From: Pseudaquabacterium inlustre
GTDB lineage: Bacteria > Pseudomonadota > Gammaproteobacteria > Burkholderiales > Burkholderiaceae_C
DNA length: 64,000 nucleotides
NCBI RefSeq assembly: GCF_038066595.1
Contig: NZ_JBBUTH010000009.1
Span: 372,001-436,000 of the forward strand
Direction: 5' to 3'
In this document: in pieces, positions 34,143 through 43,762 of the stretch
Layout of the letters: each line of letters starts with the position of its first letter
How positions within the stretch are numbered: the stretch's first letter is position 1
Made by a program: the position numbers and the translations under genes
Notes under the pieces: generated by a model
Databases searched by the model: none
The model's input: only the letters and a program-made list of their open reading frames with translations
Told to the model about the DNA's origin: nothing

Positions 34143-34460
34143 TCAGCCCTTCAGGGTGTCGAGTTCTTCGACGTTGATCGTGGCGCGGTTGCGGAACAGC
34201 ACGACCAGGATCGCCAGACCGATGGCCGACTCGGCCGCCGCCACCGTCAGGATGAAGAACACGAACACCTGGCCACCCATGTCGCCCAGGTAGTGCGAGA
34301 AGGCCACGAAGTTCATGTTGACCGCCAGCAGCATCAGCTCGATGGCCATCAGCAGCACGATCAGGTTGCGCCGGTTCATGTAGATGCCGATCACCGACAG
34401 GGCGAACAGCAGGCCACCCAGCGACAGGTAGTGGCCCAGCGTGATGGGTCCGAGACTCAT
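34143..34460 (-). CDS. nuoK: NADH-quinone oxidoreductase subunit K
   Basis: A 105-residue protein with three membrane helices. The conserved buried glutamates are present in VLLMAIELMLLAVN (Glu41) and AAAESAIGLAI (Glu77). The ATG at 34460 was chosen because it gives the usual family length and overlaps the nuoJ stop as ATGA. Confidence 0.97.
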   Translation of the reverse strand: MSLGPITLGHYLSLGGLLFALSVIGIYMNRRNLIVLLMAIELMLLAVNMNFVAFSHYLGDMGGQVFVFFILTVAAAESAIGLAILVVLFRNRATINVEELDTLKG

Positions 34461-35101
34461 GCCTTCTTCTCCTCGGTGGCGGCGACGGCCGGGGCCGACG
34501 GCGCGTCCACGACCGCGGCCATCTTCACGATGCGCACGCGGTCGGCCTTGCGCGCCTTGACCTGCTCGCTCGGGTCGAGGTAGCGGCTGTCCTTGCGGCG
34601 GCGCAGGGTGAGCGCCACGGCGGCGACGATGGCCACCAGCAGCAGCACTGCGGCCAGTTGCACCGGGTACAGGTACTTGGTGTAGATCTCGATGCCCAGC
34701 AGGCGGCTGTTGCCCAGCTTGGCCAGCGCCGGATCCAGCGCCGGGGCCTCGGTCAGGCGGAAGCCGCCCATCAGCACCATGGCCATCTCGAGCGCGATCA
34801 CCGCACCGATCAGGCCGGCCAGCGGCATATGCTTCCAAAAGCCCTCACGGAAGTCGTCGGAATTCAGATCGAGCATCATCACGACGAACAGGAACAGCAC
34901 CATCACCGCGCCCACGTAGACCAGCACCAGCGTGATGGCCAGGAACTCGGCCTTCAGCAGCATCCAGATCACCGAAGCGTTGGCGAAGGCCAGCACCAGG
35001 AACAGCGCCGAGTGCACCGTGCTCTTCGCCGTGATGACACGGAACGAAGCGAACAGCAGCACGGCCGAGAAGAAATAGAACAGTGCGCCAGTGGTTGTCA
35101 T
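34457..35101 (-). CDS. nuoJ: NADH-quinone oxidoreductase subunit J
   Basis: A 214-residue membrane subunit with five helices, including the conserved VLVYVGAVMVLFLFVVMMLD that contains the pi-bulge helix of complex I. The C-terminal 50 residues are a charged tail rich in Arg, Lys and Ala ending EEKKA. It is coupled to nuoK by a four-base overlap. Confidence 0.96.
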   Translation of the reverse strand: MTTTGALFYFFSAVLLFASFRVITAKSTVHSALFLVLAFANASVIWMLLKAEFLAITLVLVYVGAVMVLFLFVVMMLDLNSDDFREGFWKHMPLAGLIGAVIALEMAMVLMGGFRLTEAPALDPALAKLGNSRLLGIEIYTKYLYPVQLAAVLLLVAIVAAVALTLRRRKDSRYLDPSEQVKARKADRVRIVKMAAVVDAPSAPAVAATEEKKA

Positions 35102-35164
35102 GGTCTTGTGCGCGAGCGGTCACAGACGCGCGCGGCGGGGCGTTGAGGCCCGCGCCGCACGGCG

Positions 35165-35662
35165 TCAGCGGTACTTCGCGTCGGCCTCCTTGTTGGCGGC
35201 GATTTCCTTCTCGTAGCGGTCGCCCACTGCGAGCAGCATGTCCTTGGTGAAATACAGGTCGCCCCGCTTCTCACCGTGGTACTCGAAGATGTGCGTCTCG
35301 ACGATCGAGTCAACCGGGCAGCTCTCTTCGCAGAAGCCGCAGAAGATGCACTTGGTCAGGTCGATGTCGTAGCGCGTGGTGCGGCGCGTGCCGTCCTCGC
35401 GCACACCCGCCTCGATGGTGATGGCCATCGCCGGGCACACCGCCTCGCACAGCTTGCAGGCGATGCAGCGCTCTTCGCCGTTCTCATACCGGCGCAGTGC
35501 GTGCAGGCCGCGAAAGCGCGGGCTCAGCGGCGTCTTCTCTTCCGGGAACTGGACCGTGATCTTCTTGGCCCAGAAGTACTTGCCGGTGATCTTCAGGCCC
35601 TTGAACAACTCCAGCAGCATGAAGCTGGAGACGAAGTCTTTCAGTGACGTCTGGGAAGCCAT
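35165..35662 (-). CDS. nuoI: NADH-quinone oxidoreductase subunit I
   Basis: A 165-residue ferredoxin-like subunit that holds clusters N6a and N6b. Two CxxCxxCxxxCP motifs are present: CIACKLCEAVCP (about 67-78) and CIFCGFCEESCP (about 106-117). The ATG at 35662 is seven bases from the nuoH stop and gives the normal length; the longer frame upstream is nuoH sequence in another frame. Confidence 0.97.
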   Translation of the reverse strand: MASQTSLKDFVSSFMLLELFKGLKITGKYFWAKKITVQFPEEKTPLSPRFRGLHALRRYENGEERCIACKLCEAVCPAMAITIEAGVREDGTRRTTRYDIDLTKCIFCGFCEESCPVDSIVETHIFEYHGEKRGDLYFTKDMLLAVGDRYEKEIAANKEADAKYR

Positions 35663-35669
35663 GGTGTTC

Positions 35670-36731
35670 TTACTTCCAGATGTTGAACGGGGTCTGCATC
35701 CACAGGCCCACCACCACCAGCCACACCAGCGTGACCGGGATGAAGATCTTCCAGCCCAGACGCATGATCTGGTCATAGCGGTAGCGCGGGAACGAGGCGC
35801 GCACCCACAGGAACATCGTGACCACCACGAAGACCTTGACCGCCAGCCAGATCCAGCCGGGGATGAAGTCGAGGAAGGCGAACGGAGGCAGCCAGCCGCC
35901 CAGGAACATGATCACGGCCAGCATCGAGACCAGGATCATGTTGGCGTACTCGGCCAGGAAGAACATGGCGAACGACATGCCCGAGTACTCGATCATGTGA
36001 CCGGCCACGATTTCCGACTCGCCTTCCACCACGTCGAACGGGTGGCGGTTGGTCTCGGCCAGGCCGGAGATGAAGTACACCAGGAACACCGGCAGCAGCG
36101 GCAGCCAGTTCCAGCTGAGGAAGCCCATGCCGGCGTCGGCCATCGTGCCCTTGCCCTGGCTGGCCACGATCTCGCTCATGTTCATCGAGCCGGTGACCAT
36201 CAGCACGATCACCAGCGCGAAGCCCATCGCGATCTCGTAGCTCACCATCTGTGCCGAGGCGCGCAGCGCACCCAGGAAGGCGTACTTCGAGTTCGACGCC
36301 CAGCCGGCGATGATCACGCCGTACACCTCCAGCGAGGTGATGGCCATCAGGAACAGCAGGCCGGCGTTGACATTGGCCAGCGCGACATCAGGCCCGAAGG
36401 GCACCACCGCCCAGGCGGCGAGCGCCGGCATGATGGTCATGATGGGGCCCAGGAAGAACAGGCCCTTGTTGGCGGCGGTGGGGCGGATGATCTCCTTGAA
36501 GATCAGCTTCACCGCGTCGGCGATCGGGGTCAGCAGGCCGAACGGGCCCACGCGGTTGGGACCGGGGCGCAGCTGGGTGAAGCCGATGCCCTTGCGTTCC
36601 CACAGCGTGAGGTAGGCCACGCAGCCCAGCAGCGGCAGCAGCACCGCCACGATCTTGATCAGGCTCCAGACCACGAGCCATGGCGTGGGGCCGATCAGCG
36701 CGGCGCCGGCCTGGTTGAGTTGGTCGATCAT
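35670..36731 (-). CDS. nuoH: NADH-quinone oxidoreductase subunit H
   Basis: A 353-residue membrane subunit that joins the peripheral and membrane arms and forms part of the quinone chamber. Conserved features are ERKGIGFTQLRPGPNRVGPFG, the acidic LAETNRHPFDVVEGESEIVAG loop and RYRYDQIMRLGWK. The ATG at 36731 lies two bases after the nuoG stop. Confidence 0.97.
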   Translation of the reverse strand: MIDQLNQAGAALIGPTPWLVVWSLIKIVAVLLPLLGCVAYLTLWERKGIGFTQLRPGPNRVGPFGLLTPIADAVKLIFKEIIRPTAANKGLFFLGPIMTIMPALAAWAVVPFGPDVALANVNAGLLFLMAITSLEVYGVIIAGWASNSKYAFLGALRASAQMVSYEIAMGFALVIVLMVTGSMNMSEIVASQGKGTMADAGMGFLSWNWLPLLPVFLVYFISGLAETNRHPFDVVEGESEIVAGHMIEYSGMSFAMFFLAEYANMILVSMLAVIMFLGGWLPPFAFLDFIPGWIWLAVKVFVVVTMFLWVRASFPRYRYDQIMRLGWKIFIPVTLVWLVVVGLWMQTPFNIWK

Positions 36732-36733
36732 GG

Positions 36734-39055
36734 TCAGGCTTTCTCCACCGCGATGGCGCCGAACATGGCGCCCAGCGAGGCCGTGTCGGCATGGCCGGCC
36801 GGCACGCGCACGGCGTTGGCGGCCAGCGTGGCATCCAGGCGTGCGGCCAGCACGGCGCTGGCGCCGCCCTGGCTCAACTTGACCTTGGCGCCTTCGGCCA
36901 GGCCGAGCTGCGCCCACAGCGCGGCCGGCACGCCGGCCATCGGCGCACGGGCGTCGGCCGTGCGTTGCAGCGAGGGTGCGCGGCGCACCAGCGCGTCGGC
37001 GGCGTAGATCGGCACGTCGGCCACACGCTCCAGGCCGGTGCCCGCCGCAGGCACGGCGATGGCGGCCGACGCCGTGTTGTTCAGCCGCTGGGCCAGCGTC
37101 GCGACGTCACCCAGGGCCTCGGCCCGCACTTCTTCCACCGTCTCTTGGTTGAAGCCGTCCAGGCCCAGCAGGTTGCCCAGCACGCGCAGCACCTTCCAGG
37201 CCGGACGGGCATCGCCCAGCGGCTTGGTCACGCCGTGGAAGGCCTGCACGCGACCCTCGGCGTTGACGAAGGCGCCACCGGTCTCGGTGAACGGCGCGAT
37301 CGGCAGCAGCACATCGGCGTTGTCGACCGCGGCGTCCTTGAACGAGGTGAAGGCCACCACCAAGCCGGCACCGGCCATGGCGGCCTTGGCCGCGGCGGCG
37401 TCGGCGGCGTCGAGCGCGGGCTCGACGTCCAGCAGCAGCAGGGCCTTCATGGGTTGGCTCAGCATCTGGCCAGCGTTCAGGCCACCGGCGCCCGGCAGGG
37501 CCTTGACCAGTTGCGCGCCCACGGTGTTGGCGTCAGCGCTCAGGTAGCCCACGCTGGCACCGGTGTGCGCGCCGATCCACTGGGCCAGAGCCAGCAGCGC
37601 ACCGGCCTGCGGGTGCTGCGCAGCGGCATTGCCCAGCAGCACGGCCTTGCGCTCACCGCTCAGCAGGGCCTGGGCGACGGCCTCGGCACCGGCGTCCACC
37701 AGGGCGGCGGCCGGCGCGGCCACACCCTTGGCACTGGCGATGTAGCCGGCCACGTTGGCCAGGCTTTGTGCCCAGGCGCTGGGCGCGGCGGTCAGCGTGC
37801 CGGCCAGCGGCATGGCCCAGTCGTCCTGCACCGCGTTCAGGCTGAACACGGCAGCGCCCTTGCGCGCGGCCTGGCGGATGCGCTGCGCGAACAGCGGATG
37901 GTCCTTGCGCAAGAACGAGCCGACCACGAAGGCCGCTTCCAGCGTCGACAGCGACGCGATCGTGGTGCCCAGCCATTGCGCCTGGCCGACCGGCGCCATG
38001 TTGGCGAAGTCGGCGTGGCGGGTGCGGGTGTCGATGCTCTCGCTGCCGAAGCCGCGCACCAGCTTGGCCAACAGGTGCAGCTCTTCCACCGTGCGGTGGG
38101 CACTGCCCAGCGCACCGATGCCGGCCACACCATGCTCGGCCTTCACACGCTTCAGGCCATCGGCCACGTAGTTCAGCGCGGTGGTCCAGTCCACCGTCTG
38201 CCACTGACCGCCCTGCTTGATCTGCGGCTGGGTGAGGCGCTGATCGCTGTTCAGCGCTTCATAGCTGAAGCGGTCGCGGTCGGCGATCCAGCACTCGTTG
38301 ACGTCTTCGTTCTCGAGCGGCACCACGCGCAGCACCTGGCCGTTCTTGACCTGAACGATCAGGTTGGCGCCGGTGCTGTCATGCGGGCTCACGCTCTTGC
38401 GGCGCGACAGTTCCCAGGTGCGGGCGCTGTAGCGGAAGGGCTTGCTGGTGAGCGCGCCGACCGGGCAGATGTCGATCATGTTGCCCGACAGCTCGCTGTC
38501 CACCGTGCCACCGGTCATGGTGGTGATCTCGGAGTGCTCGCCGCGATGGATCATGCCCAGCTCCATCACGCCGGCAATCTCTTGCCCGAAGCGCACGCAG
38601 CGGGTGCAGTGGATGCAGCGGCTCATCTCCTCCATCGAGATCAGCGGGCCGACGTTCTTGTGGAACACGACGCGCTTTTCTTCCTGGTAGCGCGAGGCGC
38701 CCTTGCCGTAGCCCACGGCCAGATCCTGCAGCTGGCATTCGCCACCCTGGTCGCAGATCGGGCAGTCCAGCGGATGGTTGATCAGCAGGAACTCCATGAC
38801 CGACTGCTGGGCCTTGACGGCCTTGTCGGTCTGGGTGCGCACGATCATGCCCTGGGTCACCGGCGTGGCGCAGGCCGGCATCGGCTTGGGCGCCTTCTCG
38901 ATGTCCACCAGGCACATGCGGCAGTTGGCCGCGATGGACAGCTTGCGGTGGTAGCAGAAGTGCGGGATGGTCTTGCCGGCCGCGTCGGCCGCATGCATCA
39001 CCATGCTGCCTTCAGGCACCGAGACCTTCTGGCCGTCGAGTTCGATTTCGATCAT
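36734..39055 (-). CDS. nuoG: NADH-quinone oxidoreductase subunit G
   Basis: A 773-residue subunit of the NADH dehydrogenase module. The N-terminal ferredoxin domain has cysteines in CYHRKLSIAANCRMC and CATPV, followed by the His/Cys ligand region HPLDCPICDQGGECQ and the CIHCTRC motif. The rest is a molybdopterin-oxidoreductase-like domain without cofactor function, Ala-rich toward the end. Length is shorter than E. coli NuoG (about 910), as usual for this lineage. Confidence 0.96.
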   Translation of the reverse strand: MIEIELDGQKVSVPEGSMVMHAADAAGKTIPHFCYHRKLSIAANCRMCLVDIEKAPKPMPACATPVTQGMIVRTQTDKAVKAQQSVMEFLLINHPLDCPICDQGGECQLQDLAVGYGKGASRYQEEKRVVFHKNVGPLISMEEMSRCIHCTRCVRFGQEIAGVMELGMIHRGEHSEITTMTGGTVDSELSGNMIDICPVGALTSKPFRYSARTWELSRRKSVSPHDSTGANLIVQVKNGQVLRVVPLENEDVNECWIADRDRFSYEALNSDQRLTQPQIKQGGQWQTVDWTTALNYVADGLKRVKAEHGVAGIGALGSAHRTVEELHLLAKLVRGFGSESIDTRTRHADFANMAPVGQAQWLGTTIASLSTLEAAFVVGSFLRKDHPLFAQRIRQAARKGAAVFSLNAVQDDWAMPLAGTLTAAPSAWAQSLANVAGYIASAKGVAAPAAALVDAGAEAVAQALLSGERKAVLLGNAAAQHPQAGALLALAQWIGAHTGASVGYLSADANTVGAQLVKALPGAGGLNAGQMLSQPMKALLLLDVEPALDAADAAAAKAAMAGAGLVVAFTSFKDAAVDNADVLLPIAPFTETGGAFVNAEGRVQAFHGVTKPLGDARPAWKVLRVLGNLLGLDGFNQETVEEVRAEALGDVATLAQRLNNTASAAIAVPAAGTGLERVADVPIYAADALVRRAPSLQRTADARAPMAGVPAALWAQLGLAEGAKVKLSQGGASAVLAARLDATLAANAVRVPAGHADTASLGAMFGAIAVEKA

Positions 39056-39073
39056 GTGTCTACCCTGCCCCTT

Positions 39074-40423
39074 TCAGACGTACGCAGGGACCATGCAGGT
39101 CTTGTGTTCGACGTGGTAGGCAAACTCGTCGCGGAAGTGCTTGAGCATGCCGCGCACGGGCATCGCGGCGGCGTCACCCAGCGCGCAGATGGTGCGGCCC
39201 ATGATGTTCTCGGCCACGTTGTCCAGCAGCGCGAGGTCGTCGGCGCGGCCTTCGCCGTGCTCGATGCGGTTGACCAGACGCCACAGCCAGCCGGTGCCTT
39301 CGCGGCACGGCGTGCACTGACCGCAGGACTCGTGGCTGTAGAAGTACGACAAGCGCAGCAGGCTCTTGACCATGCAGCGGGTCTCGTCCATCACGATCAC
39401 GGCGCCCGAGCCGAGCATGGAGCCGGCCTTGCTGATGGAGTCATAGTCCATCGTGCAGTCCATCATCACGCTGGCCGGCAACACCGGCGCCGACGAACCG
39501 CCGGGAATCACGGCCTTGAGCTTGCGGCCACCCTTCACGCCACCGGCGAGCTCGAGCAGCTTGGCGAACGAGGTGCCCATCGGGATCTCGTAGTTGCCGG
39601 GGCGCTGCACGTCACCCACCATCGAGAAGATCTTGGTGCCGCCGTTGTTCGGCTTGCCGCACTCGAGGTAGGCCTGGCCGCCGTTGCGGATGATCCAGGG
39701 CACCGCCGCGAAGGTCTCGGTGTTGTTGATCGTGGTCGGCTTGCCGTACAGGCCGAAGCTGGCCGGGAACGGCGGCTTGAAGCGCGGCTGGCCCTTCTTG
39801 CCTTCCAGCGACTCGAGCAGCGCGGTTTCTTCGCCGCAGATGTAGGCGCCAAAGCCGTGGTGCGCGTACAGCTGGAAGCTGTGCTTGCTGCCCAGGATGT
39901 GGTCGCCCAGGTAGCCGGCGGCACGGGCTTCTTCCAGGGCCGCCTCGAAGCGCTCGTAGACCTCGAAGATCTCGCCGTGGATGTAGTTGTAGCCCACCGA
40001 GATGCCCATCGCGTAGGCCGCGATGATCATGCCCTCGATGACGATGTGCGGGTTGTAGCGCAGGATGTCGCGGTCCTTGCACGTGCCCGGCTCACCCTCG
40101 TCGGAGTTGCACACCAGGTACTTCTGCACCGGCAGCGCGCGCGGCATGAAGCTCCACTTCAGGCCGGTGGGGAAGCCGGCGCCGCCGCGGCCGCGCAGGC
40201 CCGAGGCCTTGACCTCGGCCACCACCTGGTCGGGCGTCATGCCGCCTTCAGCCGCCAGGATCTTGCGCAGCGCCTGGTAGCCACCGCGGGCTTCGTAGTC
40301 CTTCAGCCGCCAGTTGCTGCCATCCAGACCCGCGTAGATCTGCGGCTCGATGTGGCGGTCATGGAAGCAGGTCTCCAGGCCACTGGCCTGGAACTTCGAG
40401 AGATCGACCATCGTGTTGCTCAC
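39074..40423 (-). CDS. nuoF: NADH-quinone oxidoreductase subunit F
   Basis: A 449-residue subunit that binds NADH, FMN and cluster N3. NADH/FMN motifs are GLRGRGGAGFPTGLKW (about 72-87) and YICGEETALLESLEG; the 4Fe-4S motif is ESCGQCTPCREGTGW. The start used is GTG at 40423, overlapping the nuoE stop as GTGA; an ATG four codons later is an alternative. Confidence 0.97.
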   Translation of the reverse strand: MSNTMVDLSKFQASGLETCFHDRHIEPQIYAGLDGSNWRLKDYEARGGYQALRKILAAEGGMTPDQVVAEVKASGLRGRGGAGFPTGLKWSFMPRALPVQKYLVCNSDEGEPGTCKDRDILRYNPHIVIEGMIIAAYAMGISVGYNYIHGEIFEVYERFEAALEEARAAGYLGDHILGSKHSFQLYAHHGFGAYICGEETALLESLEGKKGQPRFKPPFPASFGLYGKPTTINNTETFAAVPWIIRNGGQAYLECGKPNNGGTKIFSMVGDVQRPGNYEIPMGTSFAKLLELAGGVKGGRKLKAVIPGGSSAPVLPASVMMDCTMDYDSISKAGSMLGSGAVIVMDETRCMVKSLLRLSYFYSHESCGQCTPCREGTGWLWRLVNRIEHGEGRADDLALLDNVAENIMGRTICALGDAAAMPVRGMLKHFRDEFAYHVEHKTCMVPAYV

Positions 40424-40941
40424 TTGGCGGCCGCCTTCAGCGTGTCGAGCAGGGCGTCGAGGCGCTCGTTGCTCATGTAGCTGACCATCTGGCGGTCATT
40501 GACCAGGGCCACCGGCGCGTCGGCGCAGGCACCCAGGCACTCGCACTTGGCCACGGTGAACAGGCCATCGGGCGTGGTGCCGCCGTCCTCGATGCCCAGC
40601 TTCTGCAGCACGTGCTCCAGCGCACGCTGGCCGTCGCGCAGCTGGCACGGCAGGTTGGTGCAGACGTTGAGCTTGAACTTGCCCACCGGCCGCTGGTTGT
40701 ACATGTTGTAGAAGGTGGTCACCTCGCGCACGGCGATCGGCGCCATGCCCAGGTACTCGGCAATGGCCGTCTCGGCCGCGCCGGACACCCAGCCTTCTTC
40801 CTGCTGAACAATCGACAGGCAGGCCATCACGGCCGACTGGCGCTGCTCGGCCGGGTACTTGGCGGTTTCCTTGTCGAAGCGGGCGCGCGTCGCTGCGGAC
40901 AGCGTGTAGGTCGCGGCCGGGGAAGCTGCTTGATTGCTCAT
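40420..40941 (-). CDS. nuoE: NADH-quinone oxidoreductase subunit E
   Basis: A 173-residue thioredoxin-like subunit holding the 2Fe-2S cluster N1a. Ligand cysteines appear in VCTNLPCQLRDG (pair four residues apart) and in AKCECLGACADAP. It overlaps nuoD upstream and nuoF downstream by four bases each, so three subunits are translationally linked. Confidence 0.97.
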   Translation of the reverse strand: MSNQAASPAATYTLSAATRARFDKETAKYPAEQRQSAVMACLSIVQQEEGWVSGAAETAIAEYLGMAPIAVREVTTFYNMYNQRPVGKFKLNVCTNLPCQLRDGQRALEHVLQKLGIEDGGTTPDGLFTVAKCECLGACADAPVALVNDRQMVSYMSNERLDALLDTLKAAAK

Positions 40942-42191
40942 CGATCGATCTCGCCGAACACGATGTCCATGGTGCCGATGATCGCCACCGCGTCGGCGAT
41001 CATGTGGCCGCGGCTCATTTCGTCGAGCGCGGACAGGTGGGCAAAGCCCGGGGCCCGGATCTTCAGGCGGTACGGCTTGTTGGCACCATCGCTGACGATG
41101 TAGATGCCGAACTCGCCCTTCGGGTGCTCGACGGCGGCGTAGGCCTCGCCCTCGGGCACGCGGAAGCCTTCGGTGAACAGCTTGAAGTGGTGGATCAACT
41201 CCTCCATGCTGCTCTTCATCGCCACGCGCGACGGAGGCGCCACCTTGTGGTTGTCGGTGATCACCGGGCCCGGGTTAGCGCGCAGCCAGTCCACGCACTG
41301 CTTGATGATGCGGTTGGACTGGCGCATCTCTTCCACGCGCACCAGGTAGCGGTCGTACGTGTCGCCGTTGACGCCGACCGGGACGTCGAAGTCCATCTTG
41401 TCGTACACGTCGTAGGGCTGCTTCTTGCGCAGGTCCCACTCGACGCCCGAACCGCGCAGCATGGCGCCGGTGAGGCCCAGGTTCAGCGCGCGCTCGGGCG
41501 TGACCACGCCGATGCCCACCGTGCGCTGCTTCCAGATGCGGTTGTCGGTCAGCAGCGTCTCGTACTCGTCCACCAGCGCCGGGAAGCGCTGGGTGAAGTC
41601 GTCGATGAAATCCAGCAGCGAGCCTTGGCGGTTGGCGTTCAACGCCTTGATCGCCCGCTCGTTCTTGATCTTGCTGACCTGGTACTGCGGCATGCTGTCC
41701 GGCAGGTCGCGGTAGACACCACCCGGACGGAAGTAGGCCGCGTGCATGCGCGCACCCGACACCGCTTCGTACATGTCGAACAGGTCTTCCCGCTCGCGGA
41801 AGCAGTAGATGCAGATGTTCATCGCGCCGCAGTCCAGGCCATGGCAGCCCAGCCACAGCAGGTGGTTCAGCAGACGCGTGATCTCCGCGAACATCACGCG
41901 GATGTACTGGGCGCGGATCGGCACCTCGATGCCCAGCATCTTCTCGATGGCGAGGCAGTAGGCGTGCTCGTTGCACATCATGGACACGTAGTCGAGACGG
42001 TCCATGTAGGGCAGAGACTGGATGAAGGTCTTCTGCTCGGCCAGCTTCTCGGTGGCACGGTGCAGCAGGCCGATGTGCGGGTCGGCGCGCTGGATCACCT
42101 CACCATCGAGCTCGAGCACCAGGCGCAGCACACCGTGCGCAGCCGGGTGCTGGGGACCGAAGTTCAGCGTGTAGTTTTTGATCTCAGCCAT
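40938..42191 (-). CDS. nuoD: NADH-quinone oxidoreductase subunit D
   Basis: A 417-residue 49-kDa-type subunit that lines the quinone site. It carries NFGPQHPAAHGVLRL near the N-terminus (the quinone-binding His) and RAPGFAHLSALDEMSRGHMIAD near the end. NuoC and NuoD are separate genes here, unlike the fused NuoCD of E. coli. The ATG at 42191 begins the conserved MAEIKNYTLNFGPQ. Confidence 0.97.
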   Translation of the reverse strand: MAEIKNYTLNFGPQHPAAHGVLRLVLELDGEVIQRADPHIGLLHRATEKLAEQKTFIQSLPYMDRLDYVSMMCNEHAYCLAIEKMLGIEVPIRAQYIRVMFAEITRLLNHLLWLGCHGLDCGAMNICIYCFREREDLFDMYEAVSGARMHAAYFRPGGVYRDLPDSMPQYQVSKIKNERAIKALNANRQGSLLDFIDDFTQRFPALVDEYETLLTDNRIWKQRTVGIGVVTPERALNLGLTGAMLRGSGVEWDLRKKQPYDVYDKMDFDVPVGVNGDTYDRYLVRVEEMRQSNRIIKQCVDWLRANPGPVITDNHKVAPPSRVAMKSSMEELIHHFKLFTEGFRVPEGEAYAAVEHPKGEFGIYIVSDGANKPYRLKIRAPGFAHLSALDEMSRGHMIADAVAIIGTMDIVFGEIDR

Positions 42192-42216
42192 ACGTGTTCC
42201 GGTTCTCGCCCACGGC

Positions 42217-42816
42217 TCAGTGCAGGCCGCCGTAGTTGTCTTCGCGGATGATGCGCGGCGTGATCTCGCGCGGCTCGATGGTGACCGGCTGGTAGACCAC
42301 CCGCTTCTGCTCGGCGTCGTAGCGCATCTCGACATGGCCCGAGACCGGGAAGTCCTTGCGCAGCGGATGACCGATGAAGCCGTAGTCGGTCAGGATGCGA
42401 CGCAGGTCGGCGTGGCCTTCGAAGATCACGCCGATCATGTCGAAGGCCTCGCGCTCGAACCAGTTGGCACCGCTCCAGATGTCGCTGACCGAGGCCACGA
42501 CCGGCAGATCGTCGTCGGGCGCGAAGACCTTCAGGCGCACGCGCCAGTTCAGGCTGACGCTCAGCAGGTGCGACACCACGCAGTAGCGCAGGCCATCCCA
42601 GGGCTGGTCCTTCCAGCCGCTGTAGTCCAGGCCGCACAGGTCGATCAGCTGCTCGAACTTCAGCGTCGGGTCGTCGTGCAGGCGACGTGCCACGGCGGCG
42701 TAATCGGCAGCCGCCACGGTGAGGGTGATCTCGCCGCAGTCGCGCACGAGGTTCTTGATCTTGTCGCCGAGCGCGGCTTGCAGCGCGGCTTGCAGTTGGT
42801 CGAGACGTTGCGTCAT
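42217..42816 (-). CDS. nuoC: NADH-quinone oxidoreductase subunit C
   Basis: A 199-residue 30-kDa-type subunit of the peripheral arm. The family signature FEREAFDMIGVIFEGHADLRRIL and DYGFIGHPLRKDFP are present. The ATG at 42816 gives the usual length; it is 13 bases after the nuoB stop. It ends 25 bases before nuoD. Confidence 0.97.
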   Translation of the reverse strand: MTQRLDQLQAALQAALGDKIKNLVRDCGEITLTVAAADYAAVARRLHDDPTLKFEQLIDLCGLDYSGWKDQPWDGLRYCVVSHLLSVSLNWRVRLKVFAPDDDLPVVASVSDIWSGANWFEREAFDMIGVIFEGHADLRRILTDYGFIGHPLRKDFPVSGHVEMRYDAEQKRVVYQPVTIEPREITPRIIREDNYGGLH

Positions 42817-42829
42817 GAGATGTGCTGCC

Positions 42830-43309
42830 TCAGGCGCGGGCGATGGTGTTTTCGCGGCGGATCTTGGCCTGCAGCTGCAGGATGCCGTAGAGCAGCGCCT
42901 CGGCCGTGGGCGGGCAGCCCGGCACGTAGACATCCACCGGCACGATGCGGTCGCAACCACGGACCACCGAGTAGCTGTAGTGGTAGTAGCCGCCGCCGTT
43001 GGCGCACGAGCCCATGCTCAGCACCCAGCGCGGCTCGGCCATCTGGTCGTACACCTTGCGCAGCGCCGGCCCCATCTTGTTGCACAGCGTGCCGGCCACG
43101 ATCATCAGATCGGACTGGCGCGGGCTCGGGCGGAACAGCATGCCGAAGCGGTCGATGTCGTAGCGCGCGGCGCCAGCGTGGATCATCTCCACCGCGCAGC
43201 ACGCCAGGCCGAAGGTCATCGGCCACAGCGAGCCGGTCTTCGACCAGTTGATCAGCTTGTCGACCGAGGTGGTGACGAAGCCTTCCTTCAGAACGCCTTC
43301 GATGCCCAT
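42830..43309 (-). CDS. nuoB: NADH-quinone oxidoreductase subunit B
   Basis: A 159-residue subunit that holds cluster N2, the last iron-sulfur centre before quinone. Ligands are the vicinal cysteines in GLACCAVEM, the cysteine in SMGSCANGGGYYH and that in VPGCPPTAEALL. No oddity was seen. Confidence 0.97.
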   Translation of the reverse strand: MGIEGVLKEGFVTTSVDKLINWSKTGSLWPMTFGLACCAVEMIHAGAARYDIDRFGMLFRPSPRQSDLMIVAGTLCNKMGPALRKVYDQMAEPRWVLSMGSCANGGGYYHYSYSVVRGCDRIVPVDVYVPGCPPTAEALLYGILQLQAKIRRENTIARA

Positions 43310-43361
43310 GCTTGTTGTCCTTGTGGTCCAGTCTCGGGGTGTGGCGAGCGGCAGCAGCCGG

Positions 43362-43721
43362 TCACTCCCAGTCGAGGGCGCCCTTCTTCCACTCGTAGAT
43401 GAAGCCCACCACGAGAATGCCGAGGAAGATCATGATCGCCCAGAAGCCTGACGCCCCGATGTCGCGCAGCGCGACCGCCCAGGGGAACAGGAAGGCGATT
43501 TCCAGATCGAACAGGATGAAGAGGATGGCGACGAGGTAGTAGCGCACATCGAACTTCATGCGCGCGTCCTCGAAGGCCTCGAAGCCGCACTCGTACGGGC
43601 TGTTCTTCTGCGCATCGGGCCGCTGCGGGCCGAGCAGGAAGCCAAGCACCTGCGGCGCAATGCCAACGCCGGTGCCGACCAGGATGAACAGGATGACAGG
43701 GAGGTACTGTTGCAGGTCCAT
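43362..43721 (-). CDS. nuoA: NADH-quinone oxidoreductase subunit A
   Basis: A 119-residue membrane subunit with three helices and the conserved YECGFEAFEDARMKFDVRYY loop. It is the first gene of the nuo operon. The ATG at 43721 gives the normal length. A strong terminator-like hairpin with six T ends 42 bases before it, so the operon may be controlled by read-through. Confidence 0.97.
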   Translation of the reverse strand: MDLQQYLPVILFILVGTGVGIAPQVLGFLLGPQRPDAQKNSPYECGFEAFEDARMKFDVRYYLVAILFILFDLEIAFLFPWAVALRDIGASGFWAIMIFLGILVVGFIYEWKKGALDWE

Positions 43722-43762
43722 GGCTTTGTGCGGCGGCAGTGATCGACAGATCATCCGGCCAC

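Noticed and set aside
29024..38200. Long plus-strand frames opposite the nuo genes
   Set aside because: All are antisense to conserved complex I subunits and show His/Gln-rich composition typical of shadows in GC-rich DNA.
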